This document shows positions 26,750-37,705 of a stretch of 64,000 nt of DNA, in pieces. This DNA comes from Paenibacillus sp. FSL K6-1096 (GTDB lineage Bacteria > Bacillota > Bacilli > Paenibacillales > Paenibacillaceae). Each line of letters opens with the position of its first letter. The stretch's first letter is position 1. The position numbers and the translations under genes were made by a program. Under the pieces are notes generated by a model, which was given only the letters and a program-made list of their open reading frames with translations, had not been told where the DNA came from and searched no databases. The DNA is taken from contig NZ_CP150274.1 in the NCBI RefSeq assembly GCF_037977055.1, forward strand, positions 1,922,001 through 1,986,000, written 5' to 3'.

Positions 26750-27221
26750 CGGATTCCCCGCTTTCTGCCTAGTTTGCATTGTGCACTGGCTTTCTTGGAT
26801 ATTTTGGATTACAGCGCAGAAATTTATACATTTCTTATACACCAGTTCCTTTTAATGGAGGAAATTGCGCAGCAGGATTTTATACGATCCCTTCGTTTTC
26901 TGCCCAAAGAATATGTCAGAAAATATGACGAAAATTGTTTTTTCATCGGTTATCTTGTATTTTTTTGTCTTTTAAGGTCAGTTTTATAGATTTAAATATT
27001 TAAATATGTCACATAACGTTCCACGAAGCACAAAAATATTCTCAAATCTCTTTAAACTTTGTGTAGATTTTACAAATAACCAGTGGTAAAATCTTCTTAA
27101 TATTTTTCCTAGTAATCTTGACGGAAATAAACCGGATTAATAGAAAAGGAGAATCCGCCTACTGTCGGAAGCAGGAGAGATGTGAGCCAGAACCAACATC
27201 ATATTGTGGAGGGGATTACAT
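26750..27221. other. AT-rich intergenic region upstream of the subtilase gene
   Basis: This is 470 bases without a credible gene and noticeably more AT-rich than its neighbours. It contains a perfect inverted AT repeat (ATTTAAATATTTAAAT, near 26993) and A/T tracts. I see no hairpin terminator and no RNA gene. It presumably holds promoters for the divergent stress-protein genes and the subtilase. Confidence 0.5.
27118..27146 (+). promoter_or_regulatory. Putative promoter of the subtilase gene
   Basis: TTGACG (27118-27123) and TAGAAA (27141-27146) are separated by 17 bases. The downstream leader of about 70 bases ends in a GGAGGGG site and a TTG start. The -10 is weak, so this is a low-confidence call. 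Confidence 0.35.
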
Positions 27222-30200
27222 TTGGAGTGGTCAAAATTACCTCGTAAGCTATCATTACTAACATTATCCTTAGGTGTAGCTGCAAGTATGATTCCGGGCG
27301 CAGCCTTCGCGGCCAGCAGCTTGAAGACACCCGTGGCAGGCAAACAGCTGCCAACCTTAGTTCAAGCCAATCAGCCTTACATTTCTCCACAGATCAATAC
27401 CAAATCCTCGAATCAGGTCCGGGTTATCGTTCAGCTCAGCGGCCAGCCTGCGGCGGTCGGCAAATATGCCGCCAGACAAGGAATCAGCGCACTTGCCAGA
27501 ACGGCAACTGAAGCTGCGGTGAAGAGCCAGCAGGCTGAAGTACTCGATCAGGCAGAAGCCAAGGGCATCGACCTGTCCGTCAATTACAAGTACGACACCG
27601 TATTGAACGGCTTCGAGGTCACGGTTCCGGCAGACAAAATTCCTGATCTGGCCAAGATTCCCGGCGTAACTTCCATCTATCCGAACAGCACCTGGTACGC
27701 GCTTCCTGATCAGACAGTGACTGAAGCAACGTACAGAAACGATAATGCTCCCCTGCAGCAGATTCATGCCGACTGGGCGGCAGACAAAGGCCTCACCGGT
27801 AAAGGACTGAAGGTAGGCGTAATCGACACCGGTGTTGACTACACACATCCGGATATTGCTCCTGCCTATAAAGGCGGTTATGACTCCTTCTACCAGGACA
27901 ATGACCCCTATGAAGAAGTTCCGCTGACTCCTGAAGAAGATGAAGAATATGGTGTAGGTTATGCGGGAACTTACCACGGCACGCATGTAGCCGGCACCAT
28001 CATCGGCCAGTATGCAGCAACAGGCGATATTGCGCAGAAGGGCGTAGCTCCAGGAGCAGAACTGTACGTCTACAAAGTATTGGGACGCAATATTGAGAAA
28101 CCGAACACTTCCTCCGGTTCATCCGCTCAAGTCATTGACGGAATTGAACGTTCGGTGAAGGACGGCATGGATGTCATTAACCTGTCGCTCGGCTCCGATT
28201 CCGAGAAAGATGTCAATTCCCCGGATGTCATTGCGATTAATAACGCTGTACTCTCTGGAGTAACTGCTGTAATTGCCAATGGGAACAACGGGGAAGCAGG
28301 TTATTTCTCTATGGGTTCCCCTGCTGCCTCTCAGCTCGGAATTTCGGTAGGTGCCGTTAACAGCCCTATCAAAGCGTTCTCCGGCGAGTTCAAGGCAGAG
28401 ATTACGGGTTCAGTCACTTCAGTGACTTATGACACCTATAATCCGTTTCATGTTATGGCCTATGAACTGGGTCAAACAGACTTTGCCAATATCATTGGAA
28501 CAGAGCCGGTTAAAGTGTTCTACGCTAATTTAGGCGCAAATGAAGATTACCCGGAAGGAAATTTCGATGAGAAAACTGTTGTTCTGGTATCCCGTGGCGA
28601 TCTAGCCTTTGTAGACAAGATTGCTAATGCAAAAGCTCATGGAGCCATTGCAATCGCCATCTTTAACGGTAATTTCCAGACAGTAGAGGGTAAGAAAGTA
28701 GCTATTCTGGATGAGGACTATACGGACCGTTCTGACTTTATCGGTACCAACCTTGGCGATGGGTATGACAATATCCCTACGCTGGACCTTAAGGGCTCCC
28801 CAGGCCGCGCTTTAGCCAGAGCCATTGTTGCTAACGGCGACAAACCTGCTTATTTTACTTTTGACTCCGAATATCCGATGGATATGACCGCAGGCGATGA
28901 AGTGACCAGCTTCTCCTCGCTGGGGCCGAACTTCGACGGTAAATTAAGCATTAAGCCGGACATCGTAGCTCCTGGTGACGGAGTGCTGTCTACGTGGCCG
29001 GCTTATGGCAAAGATCATCCAGGAACAGATTATTCCAAAGCATACAACCGTATTAGCGGTACAAGTATGGCAACACCTCATGTGGCGGGCTTGGCACTGT
29101 TGCTCAAGCAGGCACATCCAACCTATACTCCATTAGACATTCGTGCCGCTCTGGCGAACACGGCAGATCCGGTGTTCTACAAGGGTGCTCCTGAAGACTT
29201 CTATCTTCAAGGTCCTGGACGCGCTAATGTAGAGAATGCAATTAAAACTCCGGCGTTGCTGCAATCCATTGAGCCGATCTCCATTCTGGACAAGAACTTT
29301 GTCCCGCAGAATGTGATCAACTATAATCCGTCTACAAGCTTTGGCACCCTGCTTCCCGGTTCTGAAGCTAGCCAAGCGCTGCAATTGAAGAATTTAAGCG
29401 ATACGGCGCTTACCTATTCAGCTTCCGTGGAATGGAACTATGGTGATCCAGGGCATGTAACTGCTACACTGGACAAATCATCGGTAACTGCTGCTGCGAA
29501 AGGTGCTTCCACCTTCAACCTGAAGATTAATGTTGCGGGTGACAGCGTGCCGCAAATGCTGCAAGGTAATGTCGTCCTGGAAGCAGCCGGACAGCCAACT
29601 CTGCACTTGCCGTTTGCAATCAGTGTAGACAAGACGACCGAACAACCTGATTGGGGCACAGGCATTCAAGAGGCAACGCTGAGCCAGCCAATTGTTTACA
29701 CCAATTCAGGTGCCGTTCTGAACTACAAATTGAAAGCTGATGACATTAACTACTACGAAGTGAACCTGATTGGTCTTGATGATGTCAAGAAAGGTTCCTT
29801 CCAGGTATCCACGACCGGTGAACCGGATAAGTTCTTCGAGCCTGGAAACTATAGCACGGTTATATCATCTACCTACCATCCGTATGACCACAACGGTGAT
29901 CCAATTCTGGATGCTGGCGGCAACCCGGCAGTAGCCAGCCTGACCGATGGGGTCTACAAGCTTGAGATTCTCGGCATTAAAGCCAAAGATAATACGAAGA
30001 CACCGATCAAGATTGACTATAACAAAGATGAATACTACAGCGCTTATACCTCATTCCGCTTTATCACTGCTTCTGACAGTGGAAGCGGCGGAAGTGGCGG
30101 CGGTGGAGGTGGCGGTACAGTAGTAACGCCGACTCCAGTGGCAGTACCTGCAGCGGTTAAATCTCTTGTGGAAGAAGGCGTTCAACAGGTATCTGTAACA

Positions 30201-31361
30201 CCTCTGACCGCCTCGAAGGATGGCGTAACCACTGTAACAGTAAGCGACAGCGATCTGAAGGCTGCTCTGGACAAAGCCGCTTCGGCCAAGACAGCCATTG
30301 TGATTTCTGTGGGCAGTATCGCAGACAAGTCGGCTGAACTGAGCCTGACGGCTGAGCAGCTCAAATTGCTGGCGGGTGCTCAAGCAGGCAGCACCGTTAT
30401 TGTAAATATCGCCGGATCTGCTGTAGCCTTGCCGGTATCCCTGCTGGCCGCTTCTCCTGCGGGCCAGAGCCTCAAGCTTGTGATCAAGCAAGAGCCGGAT
30501 GCAGCAAGCAAGCTGATTGCAGGTACTCCGGGTGCCAAGGTGATTGGAACCCCGGTATCCTATGAAGCTACATGGAATACAGCAACAAGCAGCACTTATG
30601 TTAACGTTCCAACCAATGTGTTCATCAAGCGTTCCTTCACTGTACCTGGCAAGATTGAATCGAAAACTGCTGGCGTACTGTTTGAAAAAGACGGACTGGT
30701 GACTCCGGTTGCTTCAGTCTTCACACCACAGGCCGATGAAACAACATTGGTTACCGTTAGCCGTCCAGGCTTCTCCGTATATGCCGCAGTCAGCAAACCG
30801 GCTGCCGCCTTCACGGACATCGCTAACTCCAAGTCTGCTGCCGCTATTCAGACCTTGGCGGATAAGCTGATTATCCAGGGTACCTCGGCAACAACCTTCG
30901 CGCCGCAGAGCAATCTGACCCGCGCTGAGTTCACAGCACTGTTGACCCGCGCACTGGGTCTGCGGACAGATGCTGCTGTAACCTTCTCGGATGTGAAGGC
31001 ATCTGACTGGTATGCCAAGGATATAGCTGCCGCTTCCAAGGCCGGCCTGATTCTGGGTATCGGCAATGGCAAGTTTGCCCCAACCCAGAAGGTAACCCGT
31101 CAGGAGCTGGCCGTCATTCTCGACAGAGCCTTGAAGCTGACTGGAACCGAACTGAAGGCTACTGCTAATCCTTCGTTCACGACCTACACCGACAGCGCTA
31201 AGGTAGCCCCTTACGCCAAGGACAGCCTGCAAGCCCTGACCAAAGCCGGCATCTTCGCCAGCGAATCGGGAATTGCCTTCAATCCAACAGCTCCGGCAAC
31301 CCGTGAGACAGCAGCCGCTGCTCTCTATGAACTGCTGAGCAAGACTGGATTGATCGAATAG
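27222..31361 (+). CDS. Secreted S8 (subtilisin-like, Vpr-type) protease with three SLH domains
   Basis: This is a 1379-residue cell-surface serine protease. A signal peptide (LSLLTLSLGVAASMIPGAAFA) is followed by an inhibitor-I9-like propeptide (VRVIVQLSGQPAAV...VPADKIPDLAKIPGV). The subtilase domain has catalytic Asp202 (GVIDTGVDYTHPDI), His252 (YHGTHVAG) and Ser615 (GTSMATPHVAG). The wide His-Ser distance holds a PA-type insertion. Beta-rich Fn3-like modules, a Gly/Ser linker (GSGGSGGGGGGG near residue 955), another beta module and three C-terminal SLH repeats follow. The SLH repeats (FTDI, FSDV, YTDS openings) anchor it to the secondary wall polymer. The TTG at 27222 has GGAGGGG seven bases upstream. 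It probably digests external protein for nutrition or wall turnover. Confidence 0.95.
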   Translation: MEWSKLPRKLSLLTLSLGVAASMIPGAAFAASSLKTPVAGKQLPTLVQANQPYISPQINTKSSNQVRVIVQLSGQPAAVGKYAARQGISALARTATEAAVKSQQAEVLDQAEAKGIDLSVNYKYDTVLNGFEVTVPADKIPDLAKIPGVTSIYPNSTWYALPDQTVTEATYRNDNAPLQQIHADWAADKGLTGKGLKVGVIDTGVDYTHPDIAPAYKGGYDSFYQDNDPYEEVPLTPEEDEEYGVGYAGTYHGTHVAGTIIGQYAATGDIAQKGVAPGAELYVYKVLGRNIEKPNTSSGSSAQVIDGIERSVKDGMDVINLSLGSDSEKDVNSPDVIAINNAVLSGVTAVIANGNNGEAGYFSMGSPAASQLGISVGAVNSPIKAFSGEFKAEITGSVTSVTYDTYNPFHVMAYELGQTDFANIIGTEPVKVFYANLGANEDYPEGNFDEKTVVLVSRGDLAFVDKIANAKAHGAIAIAIFNGNFQTVEGKKVAILDEDYTDRSDFIGTNLGDGYDNIPTLDLKGSPGRALARAIVANGDKPAYFTFDSEYPMDMTAGDEVTSFSSLGPNFDGKLSIKPDIVAPGDGVLSTWPAYGKDHPGTDYSKAYNRISGTSMATPHVAGLALLLKQAHPTYTPLDIRAALANTADPVFYKGAPEDFYLQGPGRANVENAIKTPALLQSIEPISILDKNFVPQNVINYNPSTSFGTLLPGSEASQALQLKNLSDTALTYSASVEWNYGDPGHVTATLDKSSVTAAAKGASTFNLKINVAGDSVPQMLQGNVVLEAAGQPTLHLPFAISVDKTTEQPDWGTGIQEATLSQPIVYTNSGAVLNYKLKADDINYYEVNLIGLDDVKKGSFQVSTTGEPDKFFEPGNYSTVISSTYHPYDHNGDPILDAGGNPAVASLTDGVYKLEILGIKAKDNTKTPIKIDYNKDEYYSAYTSFRFITASDSGSGGSGGGGGGGTVVTPTPVAVPAAVKSLVEEGVQQVSVTPLTASKDGVTTVTVSDSDLKAALDKAASAKTAIVISVGSIADKSAELSLTAEQLKLLAGAQAGSTVIVNIAGSAVALPVSLLAASPAGQSLKLVIKQEPDAASKLIAGTPGAKVIGTPVSYEATWNTATSSTYVNVPTNVFIKRSFTVPGKIESKTAGVLFEKDGLVTPVASVFTPQADETTLVTVSRPGFSVYAAVSKPAAAFTDIANSKSAAAIQTLADKLIIQGTSATTFAPQSNLTRAEFTALLTRALGLRTDAAVTFSDVKASDWYAKDIAAASKAGLILGIGNGKFAPTQKVTRQELAVILDRALKLTGTELKATANPSFTTYTDSAKVAPYAKDSLQALTKAGIFASESGIAFNPTAPATRETAAAALYELLSKTGLIE

Positions 31362-31376
31362 TAGAATTAGTTTAAG

Positions 31377-31421
31377 AGGCTGTCCCAGTGGTCATAACAT
31401 GACTATTCGGGATAGCCTTTT
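31377..31421 (+). terminator. Terminator of the subtilase gene
   Basis: AGGCTGTCCC pairs with GGGATAGCCT across a 22-base loop and is followed by TTTT, 16 bases after the stop. Confidence 0.75.
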
Positions 31422-31488
31422 ACTTAAGTAAGACATGCTTGAATATTTGAATTAACACTACGACCATAGTGCGCGTACTAACTCCAAT

Positions 31489-31673
31489 TGCATTTCCTAC
31501 AATAGATTTCACTTTATTTCGCCCAAAAAGGCGATCTGTTGTATTTGATACATTTGATTTTTAGCTTTTCGCTTGAAAATACCTATTTGGATAAATTCTA
31601 CTGTATGAAATGCAGCAGATCCTCTCTTTGGCGAAGTTGGGAAGGATTCAAATGTATAAAATACAACAGAACC
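31489..31673. repeat. Four-box palindromic intergenic element, copy 1
   Basis: Four short near-palindromic boxes of the type TGTAT-AAA-ATACA followed by ACAGA or a variant lie in the subtilase-dnaJ gap. Aligned on the right half-site (ACAATAGA, ACATTTGA, GCAGCAGA, ACAACAGA), they start at 31499, 31550, 31612 and 31663. The spacing is 51, 62 and 51 bases. Boxes 2 (31535-31557) and 4 (31648-31670) are reverse complements at 22 of 23 positions. A second copy with identical spacing is at 54263-54450. No coding function is visible; this covers most of the 418-base gap. Confidence 0.75.
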
Positions 31674-31698
31674 AATATATAGAATAAATTCAGTCAAC

Positions 31699-31739
31699 AG
31701 AAATACCCCGCCTCCAATGATGAAGGCGGGGTATTTCTG
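31699..31739. terminator. Strong hairpin at the end of the dnaK operon
   Basis: A perfect 16-pair stem (CAGAAATACCCCGCCT with its complement) has a 9-base loop and lies 40 bases after the dnaJ stop. T-rich flanks occur on both strands (TATTTCTGT), so it may work in both directions. Confidence 0.8.
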
Positions 31740-31779
31740 TACAGGCTCTAACAGCCATTATTCATTATCACCTAAAAGT

Positions 31780-32901
31780 TCAGTCCCCGCGGAACGCCCG
31801 CTTCACGCGGTCGAAGAAGGATTGCTCCTGCTCGTGCGTGTTCTCGCCGTTGTAGGAGGCGAACTGGCGGAGCAGCTCCTTCTGCTCTTCGCTGAGCTTG
31901 CTGGGCGTTACGACGATGACGCGGACATGCTGGTCGCCGACGCCGTTGCCGCGCAGGCGCGGAACACCTTTGCCTTTGAGGCGGAAGAAGGTGCCGGTCT
32001 GGGTGCCGGCCGGAATCTTCAGCTTGACCTTCTCGGTCAACGTAGGAATCTCGATCTCATCGCCAAGCGCGGCCTGAGCGAACGTCAGGGGCACCTCACA
32101 CATAATATCATCGTTCTCGCGCTCGAAGAAATCGTGACTCTTCACGCGGATCACGATGTACAGATCGCCGGCCGGGCCGCCGCGTGTGCCGCCTTCGCCT
32201 TCACCGCTCATACGCAGCTGCGCACCGTCATCAACACCGGCAGGGATGCGCACATGAATCTTGCGCTGTCTCTTCACCTTACCCTGACCTGCACAGGTCG
32301 GGCATTTCTCCTTGATGATCTTGCCTGTACCGCTGCAATTCGAGCAGGGACGGCGGTTACGCATCTGGCCAAGCGGTGTATTCTGCACGAATTCCTGCTG
32401 GCCGCTGCCGTGGCAGACGGAACAGGTCTCCGGCTTCGTACCCGGCTTAGCTCCGGAGCCGAAGCAGGTGTCACAGGTCTCTGTGCGCGGGATGGTAATA
32501 TCGGTCTCTTTGCCGAATACCGCTTCCTTGAACTCAATGGTCATCGTGTACTGCAAGTCGCCGCCGCGCTGCGGTGCATTCGGATCACGCCGTCCGCCGC
32601 CGCCGAAGAACATATCGAAGATATCGCCGAGACCGCCGAAATCCCCGCCGCCGCCGAAGCCGCCGCCCATTCCCTGGTTCGGGTCGATATGCCCGTATTG
32701 GTCATAACGCGCCCGCTGCTGCCCGTCGCTGAGGACATCGTAGGCTTCCTTGACCTCTTTGAACTTCTCCTCGGCATCGCTCGCCTTATTCACATCCGGA
32801 TGATACTGGCGCGCCAGCTTACGGTAGGCCTTCTTCACTTCATCTTCTGAAGCATCTCTGCCAATGCCGAGCACCTCATAATAATCGCGTTTATCTGCCA
32901 C
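31780..32901 (-). CDS. dnaJ: Chaperone protein DnaJ
   Basis: DnaJ is the Hsp40 co-chaperone that delivers substrates to DnaK and stimulates its ATPase. The 373-residue protein has the J-domain with HPD at residues 34-36, a Gly/Phe-rich linker ([12 protein letters not shown]) and four CxxCxGxG zinc repeats ([32 protein letters not shown]). The C-terminal substrate domains follow. The GTG at 32901 lies eight bases after GGAGG and gives [12 protein letters not shown]; a GTG three codons earlier is too close to that site. It is the last gene of hrcA-grpE-dnaK-dnaJ. Confidence 0.97.
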   Translation of the reverse strand: MADKRDYYEVLGIGRDASEDEVKKAYRKLARQYHPDVNKASDAEEKFKEVKEAYDVLSDGQQRARYDQYGHIDPNQGMGGGFGGGGDFGGLGDIFDMFFGGGGRRDPNAPQRGGDLQYTMTIEFKEAVFGKETDITIPRTETCDTCFGSGAKPGTKPETCSVCHGSGQQEFVQNTPLGQMRNRRPCSNCSGTGKIIKEKCPTCAGQGKVKRQRKIHVRIPAGVDDGAQLRMSGEGEGGTRGGPAGDLYIVIRVKSHDFFERENDDIMCEVPLTFAQAALGDEIEIPTLTEKVKLKIPAGTQTGTFFRLKGKGVPRLRGNGVGDQHVRVIVVTPSKLSEEQKELLRQFASYNGENTHEQEQSFFDRVKRAFRGD

Positions 32902-32958
32902 TGCCTTCACCTCCGTGCATCGTCAATTCTCCACATTACACATAAATATCCTTACATT

Positions 32959-33008
32959 TTAAAAGGAAAGCCAAAACACGGGATGCCCCGGTCTTGACCT
33001 TCCCTTTC
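32959..33008 (-). terminator. Terminator-like hairpin between dnaK and dnaJ
   Basis: On the minus strand an outer arm AAAGGGAAG pairs with CTTTCCTTT, with an inner GC-rich CGGG/CCCG hairpin. TTTT follows. It sits in the 128-base dnaK-dnaJ gap and could attenuate dnaJ expression relative to dnaK or mark an RNA-processing site. Confidence 0.5.
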
Positions 33009-33029
33009 AACAGGACTTATCGTCTAAGG

Positions 33030-34925
<1,896 letters not shown>

Positions 34926-34991
34926 TTATAGAAATAGTGTGTCCTTATTCCGCATGGTTTGCCCGTTAATCTTATCTTATATAGAACAGAA

Positions 34992-35582
34992 CTACATGCT
35001 GACTTTGACCATAGCCGGACGAAGAACCTTATCCTTCAGGAGATAGCCCTTCTGGACCTCCTCCGTCACGATGCCTTCCTCGTGCTCCTCGCTCTCCACC
35101 TGCATGATCGCCTGATGATATTCAGGGTTAAACGGCTGTCCTACCGCTTCCATTGCTGTCAGCCCTTCATTCTTAAGTACACCCTCCAGCTGACGGAAAA
35201 TCATATTCACACCTTTGATGAACGCCTCAGCATCCACACCTGCCGAAGGAGTCGCCAGTGCGCGTTCGAAGTTATCCAGCACCGGAAGCAATTCTGTAAC
35301 GAGCTTGGAGGTCGCATATTGCGCCAGCTCTTCCTTCTCCTTCTGGGTACGGCGGCGGAAGTTATCATAATCAGCCTGCACACGCAGAGTGCGCGCCTGA
35401 TGCTCATCTGCCAGTTCCTGCAGCTTCTTCAGCTCCTCCTCATGGCCTGAAGCCGCCTCGCCGGCCTCTTCAGCCGTCAATGAGCCGCTGTCTGTCACAG
35501 CTTCAGCCTCTTCGGCTGCCTGGTTCTCATTCATAGAGGAGTCTTGCTGTGCATTCATGTCCTGAACCTCTTCCTCTTTCAA
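34992..35582 (-). CDS. grpE: Nucleotide exchange factor GrpE
   Basis: GrpE promotes ADP release from DnaK. The 196-residue protein has an acidic, disordered N-terminus and a long dimerisation helix (HEEELKKLQELADEHQARTLRVQADYDNFRRRTQKEKEEL). The beta-wing domain carries the family pattern NPEYHQAIMQ and the ending VLRPAMVKVS. The TTG at 35582 sits ten bases after GGAGG; an ATG eight codons later is an alternative. It lies between hrcA and dnaK with short gaps. Confidence 0.96.
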   Translation of the reverse strand: MKEEEVQDMNAQQDSSMNENQAAEEAEAVTDSGSLTAEEAGEAASGHEEELKKLQELADEHQARTLRVQADYDNFRRRTQKEKEELAQYATSKLVTELLPVLDNFERALATPSAGVDAEAFIKGVNMIFRQLEGVLKNEGLTAMEAVGQPFNPEYHQAIMQVESEEHEEGIVTEEVQKGYLLKDKVLRPAMVKVSM

Positions 35583-35631
35583 GTTGTCTTCACCTCCCTC
35601 TCAACATTCACACAAATCAATTACACTCTGT

Positions 35632-36663
35632 TCACTTATACCAGTGCGCCAGCATCGCTGTCAAATCCCGGGAGAGAATCCCCAGAATCCCCATCACGCG
35701 CGCATACTCCATCCGGGTCGGGCCGAGGATGCCGATGCTTCCCAGCGGCTTCCCGTCCAGAGAGTAGGTAGCGGTAATCAGACTGCAGTTCGCAAAGGCT
35801 TCATGCTTATTCTCTGTACCGATACGCACCTGCATTCCGTTCCCGCCTGCAGCAGGATTCAGCATTTCAAGCAGGGTTGGGGTCTCCTCCAGCAGATCGA
35901 GAATATTCTTCACCTTGTCGACGTCCTTGAACTCCGGCTGGGTCAGCATATTCGTAGCTCCGCTTAAGTAGATGCGCTGTTCACCGTCACTCTCCAGCGC
36001 TTTGTCCAGCACCTGCATTAATTCTTCATAATGGGAGATGTGGCGCTGCATTTCTTCGCCCAGCTCGGAATAGAGCTGACTCTTGAGCTTATAGAGCGGT
36101 ACATTCACCAGCTTGCTGTTGAGCAGATTGACGACCTTCTCCATCTCGGAGAGCGAAATCTCCGGCGGAAGAGTGACCGTTCTGTTCTCGACCTGCCCGG
36201 TGCTTGTAACGATAATCGCCACAGCGGTGTTGTTATCGAGCGGCAGCAGCTGGAAATGGCGCAATGAAGTATGAAAAACCTCCGGTCCCAGTAGGATGGA
36301 AGTATAATTCGTCATATTGGATAGAATCATTGCCGCATGTTGGATAACCTGCTCTGTAGCATTCAGCTTCTCGGCGAAAAAAGCGCGGATCGTGCCCAGT
36401 TCAGCCGTTTCGGCGGAATTCCACGGTACCAGATGATCCACATAATAGCGGTAGCCCTTATGGGACGGGATTCTCCCTGCCGACGTGTGAGGCTGCTCCA
36501 GATAGCCCAGCTCCTCCAGATCGGCCATTTCGTTGCGGATCGTGGCCGGACTGAAGCCGACGTCCCCGCGTTTCGAGATACTGCGCGAGCCGACAGGCTC
36601 GGCGGAAGAAATGTAGTCATCTACAATAGCATTCAGTATCATTCTCTGGCGTTCAGTTAACAT
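35632..36663 (-). CDS. hrcA: Heat-inducible transcription repressor HrcA
   Basis: HrcA represses class I heat-shock genes by binding CIRCE, with GroEL modulating its activity. The 343-residue protein starts with a winged-helix DNA-binding domain (MLTERQRMILNAIVDDYISS, then SPATIRNEMADLEELGYLEQPHTSAGRIPS). It continues with the GAF-like dimerisation domain of the family. A perfect CIRCE element is 35 bases upstream, so the operon is autoregulated. Length and motifs are normal. Confidence 0.97.
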   Translation of the reverse strand: MLTERQRMILNAIVDDYISSAEPVGSRSISKRGDVGFSPATIRNEMADLEELGYLEQPHTSAGRIPSHKGYRYYVDHLVPWNSAETAELGTIRAFFAEKLNATEQVIQHAAMILSNMTNYTSILLGPEVFHTSLRHFQLLPLDNNTAVAIIVTSTGQVENRTVTLPPEISLSEMEKVVNLLNSKLVNVPLYKLKSQLYSELGEEMQRHISHYEELMQVLDKALESDGEQRIYLSGATNMLTQPEFKDVDKVKNILDLLEETPTLLEMLNPAAGGNGMQVRIGTENKHEAFANCSLITATYSLDGKPLGSIGILGPTRMEYARVMGILGILSRDLTAMLAHWYK

Positions 36664-36697
36664 GTTATTCCCTCCTATCGGCTGTGGCTCCGATTCG

Positions 36698-36724
36698 TTA
36701 GCACTCTAATGAGATGAGTGCTAA
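36698..36724 (-). promoter_or_regulatory. CIRCE operator (HrcA binding site)
   Basis: TTAGCACTC, nine bases, then GAGTGCTAA: an exact match to the CIRCE inverted repeat. It lies between the predicted promoter and the hrcA start. Confidence 0.97.
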
Positions 36725-36735
36725 CCACTAATACA

Positions 36736-36765
36736 AAAATACCAAACACACCTCAGCATTGTCAA
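36736..36765 (-). promoter_or_regulatory. Sigma-A promoter of the hrcA-grpE-dnaK-dnaJ operon
   Basis: On the minus strand TTGACA (36760-36765) is followed after 18 bases by TATTTT (36736-36741). CIRCE starts about 11 bases downstream, so HrcA would block initiation here. Confidence 0.75.
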
Positions 36766-36872
36766 GTGAGTTCGGCATCTTGATGGCGCCTATTTCCGCC
36801 AGATCCAACATTCGGATCAAGAAACCGCAACCATTCCTTCCTTTTAACGTCATAGAGACAAGAGGTGATGAA

Positions 36873-37586
36873 ATGCGCTCTATAAAATCATGGATATGCG
36901 CAATCTCGGCAATGCTTCTGACTGCACTAATGTTAACAGGCTGTTCAGGTTCAGCCGCGCAGAATAACTGCAATTTTGTAACCGTTGATTACTTATCCCT
37001 CCTGCAATGGGATGGCATCCTGTACGGTGATGCTATGGGCAATGATCCCGGCAGCCTTGTAAAAGGACCGGAGATCGGCAAAATCACCTACAACAAATCC
37101 GAGCATCAGTGCCCCCGCGATGAAATGCAGGACGGCGATGCAACGGTGCTCAAGACCGGCACACCGCTCTATGCGGTAGAAGGCTACAAGACCTCTGCCC
37201 GAATCTGGGCGGGAGACAGGCTCTATATGGCGTCAACCAATCCTTCGGCCCGGACTATCAACGATCTGATGGATATTGAGGGCAAGATCCGGACCGTCCG
37301 GTTCATCAGCGGCAAAGACGGCTCAGACCTGATGGACTTCACCCCGGAGGCCAACACCGTCTTCATCCGGGAATTTCCCAAGCTGAAGTACATCCCCTTC
37401 CAGGAGCTGTACAAGGAGACCAAGGGCTGGGTAGGCGATAACTACTGGATGGAGCTGGAGATGACAGACGGATCAACCATCAGAATTACCTATAATACAT
37501 TATCCCCTTCTTTTCAAACGGCTTATGTCACTCCGGAGCTGGCCGGGCTGATCGAGCAGCAGCGCAAGCTGATTTATGCCAAATAA
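36873..37586 (+). CDS. Predicted lipoprotein of unknown function
   Basis: This 237-residue protein has an N-terminal lipoprotein signal (hydrophobic ISAMLLTALML, then LTGC with lipidated Cys24). The ATG at 36873 follows an AGAGGTG site; the frame continues upstream over the hrcA promoter but that part is unlikely to be translated. The mature part is beta-rich and contains two further cysteines (NNCNF and HQCPRD). It has repeated Gly-Asp-Ala phrases and the segment TPLYAVEGYKTSARIWAGDRLYMA. I do not recognise the family. It is transcribed divergently from hrcA and is an insertion relative to the Bacillus subtilis gene order. Confidence 0.8.
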   Translation: MRSIKSWICAISAMLLTALMLTGCSGSAAQNNCNFVTVDYLSLLQWDGILYGDAMGNDPGSLVKGPEIGKITYNKSEHQCPRDEMQDGDATVLKTGTPLYAVEGYKTSARIWAGDRLYMASTNPSARTINDLMDIEGKIRTVRFISGKDGSDLMDFTPEANTVFIREFPKLKYIPFQELYKETKGWVGDNYWMELEMTDGSTIRITYNTLSPSFQTAYVTPELAGLIEQQRKLIYAK

Positions 37587-37615
37587 TCTGACTGCTTCAA
37601 GCTCCTGTAATCTGC

Positions 37616-37670
37616 AAAAAACCACTGCCCACCTGAAGCATCAGCTTCCGGCCCGTACAGTGGTTTCTTA
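37616..37670. terminator. Bidirectional terminator between lipoprotein and GNAT genes
   Basis: AAACCACTG pairs with CAGTGGTTT across a 30-base GC-rich loop. The minus-strand side runs into TTTTTTGC and the plus side into TTTCTTATTA. It lies between two convergent genes. Confidence 0.7.
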
Positions 37671-37705
37671 TTATATAGTTTACCGCGGAGCATGCCCCGC
37701 CGGAT

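Noticed and set aside
30079..30119. Gly-rich tract in the subtilase as a frameshift or sequencing error
   Set aside because: The frame stays open into three good SLH domains, so it is a genuine linker.
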